A stretch of 64,000 nt of DNA from Herbidospora daliensis (GCF_001570585.1 NZ_BBXF01000006.1:452383-516382), one strand, 5' to 3'; shown: positions 54,069 through 63,634, numbered from the stretch's first letter. Made by a program: numbers and translations. Notes: generated from the sequence alone by a model not told the origin.

Positions 54069-55496
54069 GTGACCACCCGCCTGCAGAACTACATCAACGG
54101 GAAGTTCGTCGACGCCAGGAGCGGACGCTTCTCCGACGTGGTCGATCCGAGCACCGGCGAGGTCTACGCGCAGGCCCCCCTGTCAGGGCAGGAGGACGTC
54201 GACGCGGCCTACGAGGCCGCCGCGGCGGCCTTCGAGACCTGGGGACAGACGACTCCGGGTGAGCGCGCGAACCTGCTGTTGAAGATAGCCGACGCGATCG
54301 AGGCGCGCGCGGACGAGATCAACCAGGCCGAGTGCCGCAACACCGGCAAGCCCTACGCCCGCATGAGCGAGGACGAGACCCCGGTCGCCGCCGACCACTT
54401 CCGCTTCTTCGCGGGCGCGGCGCGCACCCTGGAGGGCCCGACGGCCGGCGAGTTCCTCGCCGACCACACCTCGGTCATCCGGCACGAGCCGGTCGGCGTC
54501 ATCGGCCAGGTCACGCCGTGGAACTACCCGATGATGATGGCCGTGTGGAAGATCGCCCCGGCGCTGGCCGCGGGCAACACGATCGTGCTCAAGCCGTCGG
54601 ACACCACCCCGGTCTCCACCGTGAAGCTGGCCGAGATCATCGGCGACGTGCTCCCGGCCGGCGTGTTCAACGTCGTCACCGGCGACCGCGAGACCGGCTC
54701 GCTGGTCATCGCCCACCCGACCGCCTCGATGGTCGCGATCACCGGCTCGGTCGGCGCGGGCATGGCCGTCGCCAAGAGCGCCGCCGACGACCTCAAGCGC
54801 GTCCACCTGGAGCTGGGCGGCAAGGCCCCGGTCGTGGTCTTCGAGGACATCAAGGACGTCAAGGCGGCCGCCGAGGCCATCGCCGGCGCGGGCCTCTACA
54901 ACGCCGGGCAGGACTGCACCGCGGCCTGCCGGGTGCTCGTCCACGAGTCGATCCACGCCGAGTTCGCCCGCGCCCTGAAGGAGGCCGCCGAAGCGACGGT
55001 CACCGGCACCGGCGACGACGCCTTCTACGGCCCGCTCAACAACCCGAACCAGCTGGCCCGGGTGCAGGGCTTCTTCGAGCGCCTCCCCGAGCACGCCACC
55101 GTGCTCACCGGCGGCGAGCGGGTCGGCGACGCGGGCTACTTCTTCGCCCCGACCGTGGTCGACGGGCTGAAGCAGGACGACGAGATGATCCAGACCGAGG
55201 TCTTCGGCCCGGTCATCACCGTGCAGACCTTCACCGACGAGGCCGACGCGCTGGCCAAGGCCAACGGCGTGCAGTACGGCCTGTCGAGCTCGGTCTGGAC
55301 CTCCGACCACGGCCGTGCGATGCGCATGTCGAAGCGGCTCGACTTCGGGGTCGTGTGGGTCAACACCCACATCCCGTTCGTGTCGGAGATGCCCCACGGC
55401 GGCTTCAAGCACTCCGGGTACGGCAAGGACCTGTCGGTCTTCGGCCTGCACGACTACACCCGCGTGAAGCACGTCATGCACTACATCGGCGAATGA
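54069..55496 (+). CDS. Gamma-aminobutyraldehyde-type dehydrogenase
   Basis: NAD(P)-dependent aldehyde dehydrogenase of 475 residues. Catalytic Cys283 in NAGQDCTAACR, general base Glu248 in LELGGKAPVVV, and the cofactor loop ITGSVGAGMAVA are present. ALDHs beside polyamine transporters usually oxidise 4-aminobutanal to GABA or the gamma-glutamyl aldehyde (PatD/PuuC roles). GTG start with strong AGGAGG. Only 16 bases separate it from potA. Confidence 0.88.
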   Translation: MTTRLQNYINGKFVDARSGRFSDVVDPSTGEVYAQAPLSGQEDVDAAYEAAAAAFETWGQTTPGERANLLLKIADAIEARADEINQAECRNTGKPYARMSEDETPVAADHFRFFAGAARTLEGPTAGEFLADHTSVIRHEPVGVIGQVTPWNYPMMMAVWKIAPALAAGNTIVLKPSDTTPVSTVKLAEIIGDVLPAGVFNVVTGDRETGSLVIAHPTASMVAITGSVGAGMAVAKSAADDLKRVHLELGGKAPVVVFEDIKDVKAAAEAIAGAGLYNAGQDCTAACRVLVHESIHAEFARALKEAAEATVTGTGDDAFYGPLNNPNQLARVQGFFERLPEHATVLTGGERVGDAGYFFAPTVVDGLKQDDEMIQTEVFGPVITVQTFTDEADALAKANGVQYGLSSSVWTSDHGRAMRMSKRLDFGVVWVNTHIPFVSEMPHGGFKHSGYGKDLSVFGLHDYTRVKHVMHYIGE

Positions 55497-55512
55497 GTTA
55501 GCGAGAGGTGAT

Positions 55513-56607
55513 ATGCCCGAGGATGTCCCCGCCATCGAGCTTGACGGCGTCGTCAAGGAATACCTCGCGCACGGCGAGACGGTTCAGGCGGTAAAGGGTG
55601 TCAGCCTGACGATCGGGGAGGGCGAGTTCTTCTCCCTCCTCGGCCCGTCGGGCTGCGGCAAGACGACGACGATGCGCATGATCGCGGGGTTCGAGGAGCC
55701 CACGAAGGGCCTCGTCAAACTCCTCGGGCAGGACGTCACCAACGTCCCGCCGAACAAGCGCGACATCAACATGGTCTTCCAGTCGTACGCGCTGTTCCCG
55801 CACATGAACGTGTGGGAGAACGTCGCGTTCGGGCTGCGCCGCAAGAAGGTGGCCGAGGCCGAGATCAAGCAGCGGGTGGGCGACATCCTGGAGATCGTCG
55901 ACCTCACGGGCCGCGAGAAGCGGCGCCCGCGCGAGATGTCCGGCGGCCAGCAGCAGCGTGTGGCGCTGGCCCGCGCGCTGGTCAACCGGCCCCGGGCGCT
56001 GCTGCTCGACGAGCCGCTGGGCGCGCTCGACCTGAAGCTGCGCCAGCAGATGCAGACCGAGCTCAAGCGCATCCAGCGCGAGGTGGGCATCACCTTCGTG
56101 TACGTGACCCACGACCAGTCCGAGGCGCTCACCATGAGCGACCGGATCGCCGTCATGAACGACGGCCTGGTGGAGCAGCTGGCCGACCCCAGGGAGATCT
56201 ACGAGCGGCCGGCGTCGAAGTTCGTGGCCGGCTTCATCGGGACCTCGAACCTGCTCTCGGGCACCGTGGACGCCGTCGACGGCGACCTGCTGGTGGTCCG
56301 CCTGGGCGAGTCCGACCGGATCCTGGTGCCGGGGCAGGCGGCGGCGGGGGACACCGTCGACCTGACCGTGCGGCCCGAGAAGATCACGATCTCGACCGAG
56401 CAGCCCGAGGCCGGGCTGAGCATGGTCAAGGGGACCGTGGGGGAGCTCACCTACCTGGGCACCTACAACAGCTACGCGGTGGCGCTGGCCGACGGCACGG
56501 AGATCACGGTCTTCCAGCAGAACGCCATCGACAGCTCGGTGACGGCGGAACGTGGTGACACGGTGTGGCTCTCGTGGCGCCCGCAGCACTCGTACACGCT
56601 GTCGTAA
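55513..56607 (+). CDS. potA: Polyamine ABC transporter ATP-binding protein PotA
   Basis: 364-residue ATPase: Walker A GPSGCGKTTTMRM, Q-loop MVFQSYALFPHM, signature MSGGQQQR, Walker B LLLDEPLGALD, H-loop THDQSEAL, then a C-terminal TOBE regulatory domain (about 270-364). Length and domain order match PotA. Specificity for spermidine or putrescine is inferred from the operon and the binding protein. Confidence 0.9.
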   Translation: MPEDVPAIELDGVVKEYLAHGETVQAVKGVSLTIGEGEFFSLLGPSGCGKTTTMRMIAGFEEPTKGLVKLLGQDVTNVPPNKRDINMVFQSYALFPHMNVWENVAFGLRRKKVAEAEIKQRVGDILEIVDLTGREKRRPREMSGGQQQRVALARALVNRPRALLLDEPLGALDLKLRQQMQTELKRIQREVGITFVYVTHDQSEALTMSDRIAVMNDGLVEQLADPREIYERPASKFVAGFIGTSNLLSGTVDAVDGDLLVVRLGESDRILVPGQAAAGDTVDLTVRPEKITISTEQPEAGLSMVKGTVGELTYLGTYNSYAVALADGTEITVFQQNAIDSSVTAERGDTVWLSWRPQHSYTLS

Positions 56608-56667
56608 GCGGGGGAATTTTGCGGATAACTTCAGGATCGTCCAGATAGAAACCCCCTCGGAGCTTTG

Positions 56668-57867
56668 ATGAACAATCCCCTCCTGCGTGGTCTGACGCAG
56701 TCCCGATACTCCCGCCGCGACGCCCTCCGCGTCGCCGGATTCTCGGCCGCCGGTCTCGCCCTGGCCGCCTGCGGCGTGCAGGGCCAGAAGGCGGCGGCGC
56801 CCTCTCCCAGCGCCGTCGCCGACTTCTGGTCGACGCAGAAGAAGAACGGCCGGGTCGTCTTCGCCAACTGGCCCGAGTACATGCCCGAAGACCAGGAGCC
56901 GCTCAAGCAGTTCCAGCAGGCGACCGGGATCTCCTACGAGTACAAGGAAGTCATCCAGGAGAACGCCGAGTTCTTCGGCAAGTCGGAGCCGCAGCTGCGG
57001 GCCGGGCAGCCGCTCGGCTACGACATCATCGTGATGACCAACGGTCTCCAGCTCGGCAAGATGATCCAGCTGGGCTACCTGACCGCGCTCGACCACAAGC
57101 AGCTGCCCAACTTCGCGGCCAACGCCGGGGCGTCGTACAAGAACCCGGCCTACGACGCGAACAACACGTACACGATCCCCTACCAGGCGGGCGTGACGGG
57201 CATCGCGTACAACACCAAGTACGTCGACGAGGACATCACCAGCATCCAGTCGCTGTTCGACAAGAAGTACGAGGGCAAGGTCGGCATGATGGCCGACGCC
57301 CAGGAGGTCGGCAACTTCGGCATGTTCGCCGTCGGCGTCGACCCCGACAAGTCGACCCATGCCGACTGGGAGAAGGCCGCCGCCAAGCTCAAGGAGCAGC
57401 GCGACCAGGGCATCGTGCGCAAGTACTACGCCCAGGACTACATCGACGCCGTCGCCAAGGGCGACGTGTGGCTGAGCCAGGCGTGGTCGGGCGACGTGTT
57501 CCAGCGGCAGCTGGCCGGGGAGCCGGTCAAGTTCGTGGTGCCCCAGGAGGGCGGCACGATCTGGATCGACAACATGGCCATCCCGAAGGGCGCCGCCAAC
57601 CCGGTCGACGCGCTGATGCTGATGGACTTCCTGTACAAGCCGGAGATCGCCGCCGAGCTCACCGCCTACATCCAGTACGTCACCCCGGTGAACGGCGTGC
57701 AGCAGATCCTGGCCGGCAAGAGCGACGACGACTCCAAGGCCCTGGCCGAGAGCGCGCTGATCTTCCCGACCGAGGCCGACTACGCCAAGCTGCGGCCCTA
57801 CCGAACCCTCACCAACGCCGAGGAGCCGGTCTACAACGGCCTCTTCCAGACCATCACCCAGGGCTGA
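56668..57867 (+). CDS. potD: Polyamine-binding lipoprotein PotD-like
   Basis: 399-residue solute-binding protein. The N-terminus combines a twin-arginine stretch SRRDALRVAGFSAAG with lipobox LAACG (Cys35), so it is probably a Tat-exported lipoprotein. The mature part follows the PotD pattern (VVFANWPEYMPEDQEPL, YTIPYQAGVTGIAYNTKYV, WLSQAWSGDVFQRQ). ATG 56668 has GGAG upstream; a TTG one codon earlier is less likely. It differs clearly from the orphan binding protein at 8920. Confidence 0.9.
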   Translation: MNNPLLRGLTQSRYSRRDALRVAGFSAAGLALAACGVQGQKAAAPSPSAVADFWSTQKKNGRVVFANWPEYMPEDQEPLKQFQQATGISYEYKEVIQENAEFFGKSEPQLRAGQPLGYDIIVMTNGLQLGKMIQLGYLTALDHKQLPNFAANAGASYKNPAYDANNTYTIPYQAGVTGIAYNTKYVDEDITSIQSLFDKKYEGKVGMMADAQEVGNFGMFAVGVDPDKSTHADWEKAAAKLKEQRDQGIVRKYYAQDYIDAVAKGDVWLSQAWSGDVFQRQLAGEPVKFVVPQEGGTIWIDNMAIPKGAANPVDALMLMDFLYKPEIAAELTAYIQYVTPVNGVQQILAGKSDDDSKALAESALIFPTEADYAKLRPYRTLTNAEEPVYNGLFQTITQG

Positions 57868-57871
57868 TCGA

Positions 57872-58723
57872 ATGAGACGCTGGACGCCTTACTGGCTGGC
57901 CCTGCCCGCGTGGTTGTGGCTCGCCATCTTCCTGGTGGTGCCCATCGCCGCCATGGCCTCGGTGTCGCTGACCACGGGCAACCTCATCGACGGGTTCACC
58001 CAGACGTTCAGCGTCTCCAACTACACCGACGCGATCGCCAAGTACAGCACGCAGCTCGTGCGCTCCCTGGTGTACGGCGGCGTCGCGACCGTGATCATGC
58101 TGGTGCTCGGCTATCCGGTGGCGTACTGGATCGCCTTCAAGGCCGGGCACCGCAAGTCCATGTTCCTGTTCCTCCTGCTGCTGCCCTTCTTCGTGTCGTT
58201 CGTGCTGCGGACGATCTCGTGGGGCTTCCTGCTGGCCGACGACGGCATCCTGTTCGGCACGCTGAAGGGCTGGGGGGTGCTGCCGCAGGACTTCCACGTG
58301 CTGGCCACGACGGTGGCGGTCATCGGCGGCCTGGTCTACAACTTCCTGCCTTTCATGATCCTGCCGATCTACGTGGCGCTGGAGCGCGTCGACCCCCGCG
58401 TCATCGAGGCCAGCTACGACCTGTACGCCTCGCGCTTGTCGACCTTCCGCCGGGTCGTGCTGCCGCTGTCGCTGCCGGGGGTGTTCGCCGGCGTGCTGAT
58501 GACGTTCGTGCCGGCCACGGCCGACCCGATCAACGCCCAGGTGCTGGGCGGCACGAGCAACACGATGATCGGCAACATCGTGCAGACCGAATACCTGGTC
58601 AACAACGACTACCCGACCGCGTCGGCGATCTCGTTCACCCTGATGGCCGTGCTGCTCATCGGCATCTTCATCTACGCGCGTGCCCTCGGCACCGAGAACG
58701 TCCTGGAGGCGGCGGCCCGATGA
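57872..58723 (+). CDS. potB: Polyamine ABC transporter permease PotB-like
   Basis: 283-residue inner-membrane permease with six hydrophobic segments. The EAA-type cytoplasmic loop reads VIEASYDLYASRLSTFRRVVLPLSLPG. It begins 4 bases after potD and its stop overlaps potC (ATGA). Opens LPAWLWLAIFLVVPIAAMASV, as usual for PotB. Confidence 0.92.
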   Translation: MRRWTPYWLALPAWLWLAIFLVVPIAAMASVSLTTGNLIDGFTQTFSVSNYTDAIAKYSTQLVRSLVYGGVATVIMLVLGYPVAYWIAFKAGHRKSMFLFLLLLPFFVSFVLRTISWGFLLADDGILFGTLKGWGVLPQDFHVLATTVAVIGGLVYNFLPFMILPIYVALERVDPRVIEASYDLYASRLSTFRRVVLPLSLPGVFAGVLMTFVPATADPINAQVLGGTSNTMIGNIVQTEYLVNNDYPTASAISFTLMAVLLIGIFIYARALGTENVLEAAAR

Positions 58724-59508
58724 GGGGGAAGCTGGGCGACCGGGCCCTATACGTCTACACCTGGCTGATCATCCTCTGGCTGGCCTCGCCCATCGCCGTG
58801 ATGATCCTGTTCGGCTTCAACGACAAGCAGTCGAAGTCGAACACCTCGTGGCAGGGCTTCACGTTCAAGTGGTACCAGCAGCTGTTCGCCATCGACGGCC
58901 TCACCGACGCGCTGGTCAACTCGCTGATCATCGCGGTGGTCAGCACGATCCTGGCGACCGTCCTCGGCACCCTGCTCGGCCTGGCCGTCGGCCGCTACCG
59001 CTTCCGCGGCAAGGGCGTCACCGACTTCCTCATCTTCGCCGCGATCAGCACGCCCGAGCTCGTCATGGGCGCCTCGTTGTTGTCGCTGTTCGTGTCGGCC
59101 AACGCGCCGCGCGGCCACATCACGATCATCATCGCGCACACGCTCTTCTCGCTCGCGTTCGTCGTCGTGACGGTCCGGGCGAGGGTGGTCGGCCTCGACC
59201 CCTCGCTGGAGGAGGCCGCCCGCGACCTCGGGGCCGGGACGTTCACCACGTTCCGCCTGGTCACCCTTCCGTCGATCATGCCGGGCGTGGCGGCGGGCGC
59301 GATGCTCGCCTTCGCCCTGTCGATCGACGACTACGTCGTGACGAGCTTCGTCAACGGCTCGGAACAGACGTTCCCCCTGTGGATCGTGGGCGCCGTGAAG
59401 GTGGGCATCCCGCCGCAGGTGAACGTCATGGGAACCCTTATCTTTGGTATCGGCGTCCTGCTCGCCGTCGCCAATGCCATATCCGCCCGCAGGAAGACGA
59501 CCCACTAA
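58720..59508 (+). CDS. potC: Polyamine ABC transporter permease PotC-like
   Basis: 262-residue inner-membrane permease, partner of PotB. The EAA loop is SLEEAARDLGAGTFTTFRLVTLPSIMPG, and ALSIDDYVVTSFVNG matches the PotC hallmark. ATG is embedded in the potB stop. An upstream extension of the frame reads through potB and was discarded. The 182-bp gap after it shows no gene. Confidence 0.92.
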   Translation: MRGKLGDRALYVYTWLIILWLASPIAVMILFGFNDKQSKSNTSWQGFTFKWYQQLFAIDGLTDALVNSLIIAVVSTILATVLGTLLGLAVGRYRFRGKGVTDFLIFAAISTPELVMGASLLSLFVSANAPRGHITIIIAHTLFSLAFVVVTVRARVVGLDPSLEEAARDLGAGTFTTFRLVTLPSIMPGVAAGAMLAFALSIDDYVVTSFVNGSEQTFPLWIVGAVKVGIPPQVNVMGTLIFGIGVLLAVANAISARRKTTH

Positions 59509-59690
59509 GGGACGTGAAATGTGTGAGCCTCTCGCACACTCGCACCGCCAGTAGTCCATTCGGCGTATCCGCCGCGCCCACCTGATCTGACGCCGCCAAG
59601 CCCCGTTGAGCCGAGCTCCGGGGCCATGCCTGTATTCCCCGAAGCCCGGTGTGACGTCCCGTCACGCCGCGCTTTCCCGTACCCCCACAG

Positions 59691-61112
59691 GTGACGACCC
59701 TTTTCGAGGCGAAGATGGACCCCCGACAGGCGCTGGCCGACGCCGAGCGCAAACCCTATTGGCTGCACGAAGACCCCCTGGAGCCGGAGACGCTGCCGCG
59801 TCTGTTCGGCCACACCACCGCCGACCTGGCCATCGTCGGAGGCGGTTTCTCCGGCTTGTGGACGGCCCTGCTGGCCAAGGAGCGCGACCCCCGCCGCGAC
59901 GTGGTCCTGCTGGAGGGCCAGACCGTCGGCTGGGCCGCCACCGGCCGCAACGGCGGCTTCTGCCACGCGAGCCTGACCCACGGGCTGGGCAACGGCCTGG
60001 AGCGGTGGCCGTACGAGATCGCCGACCTGCACCGCATGGGCATCGAGAACTTCAACGAGATCGAAGAGACGATCAAGCGCTACGGCATCGACTGCTCCTT
60101 CGAGCGCACCGGCGAGATGAACGTCGCCACGGAGCAGTGGCAGATCGACGAGATGCGCGAGATCCACACGATCGGCCGCGAGCTCGGCATGGACATCCAG
60201 TACCTCGACCAGGACGAGGTGCGGGCCGAGGTCAACTCCCCGACCTACATCGCGGGCGTCTGGGAACGCGGCGAGTGCGCCATGATCGACCCGGCCCGGC
60301 TGGCGTGGGGCCTGCGCCAGGCGTGCCTGAAGCTCGGGGTCCGCATGTACGAGCACTCGCCGGTCCGCGAGATCTCCTCGCTGGGCCCCTCGCTCCAGCT
60401 CAAGTCGATGTACGGCACCGTGCGCGCCCGCCGGGTGGCCCTGGGCACCGGCGTCTTCTCGCCCCTGCTGCGGCGGCTCAAGTACTACGTCGTCCCCGTC
60501 TACGACTACGCCCTGATGACCGAGCCCCTCACCGAAGCGCAGCTCGACTCGATCGGCTGGAAGAACCGGCAGGGCATGGGCGACTCGGCCAACCAGTTCC
60601 ACTACTACCGGCTGACCGACGACAACAGCATCCTGTGGGGCGGCTACGACGCCGTCTACTACAACGGCGGCCGGGTGCGCCCGACCTACGACCAGCGCGA
60701 CACCACCTTCCACACCCTGGCCGAGCACTTCTACGAGACCTTCCCCCAGTTGGAGGACGTGCGGTTCTCCCACAAGTGGGGCGGCGTCATCGACACGTGC
60801 AGCCGCTTCTCGGCGTTCTTCGGCACCGGCTACGGCACCCGCCTCGCCTACGCCGTCGGCTACACCGGTCTCGGCGTGGCGGCCACCCGCTTCGGCGCCA
60901 ACGTCATGCTCGACCTGCTCGACGGCCGCGACACCGAGCGCACCCGGCTGCACATGGTGCGCCAGAAGCCGGTGCCGTTCCCGCCCGAGCCCGTCAGGTC
61001 GGGGGTGATCCAGCTGACCCGGTGGTCGCTGGCGCGGGCCGACGCGAACGGCGGGCGCCGCAACATGTGGTTGCGCACCCTCGACCGGCTCGGGCTGGGA
61101 TTCGACTCATGA
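59691..61112 (+). CDS. FAD-dependent oxidoreductase, PuuB-like
   Basis: 473-residue DAO-family flavoenzyme. The dinucleotide motif is LAIVGGGFSGLWTALLAKE (Gly50-Gly55), then GWAATGRNGGFCHASLTHG, the region around the flavin, and a C-terminal GTGYGTRLAYAVGYTGLGVAATRFGA. The length and ATGRNGGF motif resemble gamma-glutamylputrescine oxidase and its relatives, which fits its place after potABCD and the aldehyde dehydrogenase. The glutamylating first enzyme is not in the window. GTG 59691 is used; ATG 59715 is possible. Confidence 0.87.
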   Translation: MTTLFEAKMDPRQALADAERKPYWLHEDPLEPETLPRLFGHTTADLAIVGGGFSGLWTALLAKERDPRRDVVLLEGQTVGWAATGRNGGFCHASLTHGLGNGLERWPYEIADLHRMGIENFNEIEETIKRYGIDCSFERTGEMNVATEQWQIDEMREIHTIGRELGMDIQYLDQDEVRAEVNSPTYIAGVWERGECAMIDPARLAWGLRQACLKLGVRMYEHSPVREISSLGPSLQLKSMYGTVRARRVALGTGVFSPLLRRLKYYVVPVYDYALMTEPLTEAQLDSIGWKNRQGMGDSANQFHYYRLTDDNSILWGGYDAVYYNGGRVRPTYDQRDTTFHTLAEHFYETFPQLEDVRFSHKWGGVIDTCSRFSAFFGTGYGTRLAYAVGYTGLGVAATRFGANVMLDLLDGRDTERTRLHMVRQKPVPFPPEPVRSGVIQLTRWSLARADANGGRRNMWLRTLDRLGLGFDS

Positions 61113-61136
61113 GATCTTTACGTCAACACTGAGGGA

Positions 61137-62033
61137 ATGAGAGTCGAGTTCACCGCAGGCACCCTCCGGCTCGCCGGCGAGCTGAGGGTGCCCACGGGCC
61201 CGGGGCCCCACCCGGCGCTCGTCTTCACCGGCCCCTTCACGGGCGTGAAAGAACAGGTCACCGGCCTGTACGCCGCCCGCCTCACCGATCTCGGCTACGT
61301 CACGCTGGCCTTCGACCACCGCAACTGGGGTGAGTCCGACGGCCAGCCCCGGCGGCACGAAGACCCGCAGGGCAAGCTCGAAGACCTGCGGGCCGCCGTG
61401 AGCTACGTGCGCTCCCGCCCCGAGGTGCGGTCGGATGCGATCGGCGCGGTCGGCATCTGCCTCGGCGGCGGCTACGCGCTGAAGTTCGCCGCCTTCGATC
61501 ACCGGGTCAGGGTGTTCGTCGGCATCGCGGGCGGCTACAACAGCCCCTACACGATGCGGACCGGCGACTGGTGGCCCGGCGCGCTGAAGTCGTTCACCGA
61601 GGCGCTGGAGCGGCAGGACCTGGGGGCGCGGCCCGAATACGTACCGGCGGTCGGCGGCCCCGACGCCGCGATGGCCGGCGACGAGCCGTTCGAGTACTAC
61701 GGCACCGCCCGAGGCGAGACCCCCGGCTGGGTCAACGAGGTGACGAGGGCCTCGTTGCGCGAGCTGATCACGATGGACAACATGATGGGCGCCGACTTCC
61801 TGTCGCCGAAGCCGGGGCTGCTGGTCCACGGCGTGGTCGACGCCTTCTGCGCGCCCGAGGGCGCCCACGAGGCGCACGCCCGGTTGTCAGAACCGCGCAA
61901 GCTGGTCTGGCTCGACGCCAAGCAGCACGTCGACCTCTACGACACCGAGCCCTACGTCACCCAGGCGGTCGCGGCCGTGGGCGAGTTCCTCAGCGTCCAC
62001 CTGCCAGCCACCGCACGGGGTTCACACGGGTGA
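61137..62033 (+). CDS. Alpha/beta hydrolase, dienelactone-hydrolase-like with Cys nucleophile
   Basis: 298-residue hydrolase. The nucleophile elbow reads VGICLGGGYAL with Cys108 instead of Ser, as in dienelactone hydrolases; the acid is probably the Asp in VVDAFCAP and the base His264 in AKQHVDLYD. No signal peptide. ATG after GAGGGA. Its last 44 bases overlap the convergent phosphotriesterase-like gene. Substrate unknown. Confidence 0.85.
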   Translation: MRVEFTAGTLRLAGELRVPTGPGPHPALVFTGPFTGVKEQVTGLYAARLTDLGYVTLAFDHRNWGESDGQPRRHEDPQGKLEDLRAAVSYVRSRPEVRSDAIGAVGICLGGGYALKFAAFDHRVRVFVGIAGGYNSPYTMRTGDWWPGALKSFTEALERQDLGARPEYVPAVGGPDAAMAGDEPFEYYGTARGETPGWVNEVTRASLRELITMDNMMGADFLSPKPGLLVHGVVDAFCAPEGAHEAHARLSEPRKLVWLDAKQHVDLYDTEPYVTQAVAAVGEFLSVHLPATARGSHG

Positions 62034-62826
62034 CCAGGTCGGGCACGCCCTCGACGTCGAACAGCTTCGCGTAGCCCTCGCCGCCGTAGGGGCACAGCTC
62101 GTCGCGGCGGGAGACCCCCGAGGTGAACAGCACCCGCTCGCCGTGCCCGGCGTCGAGCAGCGTGAACACGTCGTCGGGGCAGGTGACGGTGACGTAGGCG
62201 CCGGTCTCGCAGATCTTGCGCTGGGCCAGCGGGTCGGCGGTCCTGACGTTGACCCGCTGCGGCGGCACCCGGTGGTGCAGCAGTGTCTCCAGCAGCGCCA
62301 GCCCCGACGCCGCGATCGGCAGGTCGGTGCGCAGCGACGCGCGGGCGGCGGCGACCGTCGCCCGCTCCTCGGCGGGGGTGGGGGTCTCGTCGTGGGCCGT
62401 GGCGACGATGAGGCCGGGCCGCGCGGAGGTGCCGTCGAGCCCGACGCCGATCTCCCGCAGCAGGTCGCCGGTGAGGTCGTCGACGCCCGACTTCCTGATC
62501 AGCTCCCCGGCGAACGGCTCGGGCCCGAAGCCGGTGGCGGCGACGATGGCGACCCGGCTGCCCGCGGCCATCCGGGTGAGCGCGGTCGTGTCGCGCCCCA
62601 TGCCGAGGCCGGTGTGGTCGACGATCAGGGACAGGCCGAACTCGCGGTTGAGGCGGGTCAGCTCGGCGGTGACGTGGCCCTCTTCGTCGAGCCACCGTTC
62701 GGGATCCGACTCGACCCCGACGCCCCAGCGGGTGTCGGCCCGCAGGGTCTCCCAGGGGAGCACCGGGCCTTCGACGGAACTGACCGGGACGGTCCCGGCG
62801 ACGGTCTGGATACGAGCCTCGAACAT
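61990..62826 (-). CDS. Phosphotriesterase-like protein lacking metal ligands
   Basis: 278-residue protein following the phosphotriesterase family pattern (IQTVAGTVPVSSVEGPVLP, LSLIVDHTGLGMGRD, VAIVAATGFGPEPFAGEL, RVNVRTADPLAQRKICETGAYV, NPVRWLAG). The metal-binding residues are missing: the N-terminal H-x-H is W-E-T, the bridging-Lys region reads LIVATAHDE, the two central His positions read AAS and RTAD, and the final Asp region is TSGVSRRD. It is therefore probably not a metallo-hydrolase. Intact reading frame and normal length argue against a pseudogene. Confidence 0.75.
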   Translation of the reverse strand: MFEARIQTVAGTVPVSSVEGPVLPWETLRADTRWGVGVESDPERWLDEEGHVTAELTRLNREFGLSLIVDHTGLGMGRDTTALTRMAAGSRVAIVAATGFGPEPFAGELIRKSGVDDLTGDLLREIGVGLDGTSARPGLIVATAHDETPTPAEERATVAAARASLRTDLPIAASGLALLETLLHHRVPPQRVNVRTADPLAQRKICETGAYVTVTCPDDVFTLLDAGHGERVLFTSGVSRRDELCPYGGEGYAKLFDVEGVPDLVTRVNPVRWLAGGR

Positions 62827-62878
62827 GACCGGACATTAGCCGATTTTGAGGCGTGATCAGGCCATTCTTGGGATTCCT

Positions 62879-63538
62879 TTACCCCGGAGTGTTAGCGTTT
62901 GTCGGCTCCGGGGAGGCGCAGGCCAGTTTGGCCGGGTCCTTCACGACGGTGATCTCGGCCAGGATCCGCCCCTGCGGAGGGATCGCGGGCGGCCGGCTGC
63001 CGCCGGGCACCCAGTAGACCCGGATGTCGTACTCGCGGTCGGCGTCGCGGGGGTCGTCGGCCCCGATGCGGACCGGCGCCCGCCAGGTGCCGTCGTCGCC
63101 GGGGGTCAGTTCGTGGACGACGCCTCCGGCGACCAGCCACAACGACCCGGTGCCGGGCGGGATGGCGGTGCCGGTGACGGTCGTGCAGGTCGGGCTGAAG
63201 CCGCCGTCGACGGGCCGGGTGATGTGCACCATGCCGTAGTTGACCGCGAGCGGCGCCCGCGTCACGGCGGCGACCGGGGGAGCGAATCCGGTCTGCCGCA
63301 CCAGGGAGATGACGAGACCCGTGACCGTCAGCGCCAATCCCGCGACGGCGAACGGCAGGAGTTCGGATTTGCCGCGAAGGCCGATAATCAAAAGGGCCAA
63401 AGCGGCGAATCCGGCGAAAATGCTGACCGGCCCCAGGTATTTTCCGGATAAGTCCGGATCTACGAACGCCCAGGTCGCGGCGGCTGCGATCCCGCAGGCC
63501 GCGGCTGCGATCCGGCCGGCGATCGGCGCGTTTCCCAT
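62879..63538 (-). CDS. Membrane protein of unknown function
   Basis: 219 residues. Three hydrophobic segments in the first 90 residues (IAAAACGIAAAATWAFV, YLGPVSIFAGFAALALLIIGL, LPFAVAGLALTVTGLVISLV) precede an extracytoplasmic beta-rich domain of about 120 residues with two cysteines (TRPVDGGFSPTCTTVTGT, VVKDPAKLACAS). No family recognised. ATG 63538 is the first start. Same direction as the DUF998-like gene upstream of it. Confidence 0.65.
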   Translation of the reverse strand: MGNAPIAGRIAAAACGIAAAATWAFVDPDLSGKYLGPVSIFAGFAALALLIIGLRGKSELLPFAVAGLALTVTGLVISLVRQTGFAPPVAAVTRAPLAVNYGMVHITRPVDGGFSPTCTTVTGTAIPPGTGSLWLVAGGVVHELTPGDDGTWRAPVRIGADDPRDADREYDIRVYWVPGGSRPPAIPPQGRILAEITVVKDPAKLACASPEPTNANTPG

Positions 63539-63634
63539 GAACGGGAGTATTCATCGCCACGCTGCCGGATTTGCGGTTTCGGCCGAGTTCGCGCGACCTG
63601 CCTGGTGAATTGCCGGAGTTATTGGTTTTTGTGA

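Noticed and set aside
55498-57360. 620-codon minus-strand frame opposite potA and potD
   Set aside because: Shadow of two well-supported genes.
57910-58719. Extension of potC upstream through potB
   Set aside because: Wrong-frame reading of a clear permease gene; ATG 58720 gives a normal PotC length.
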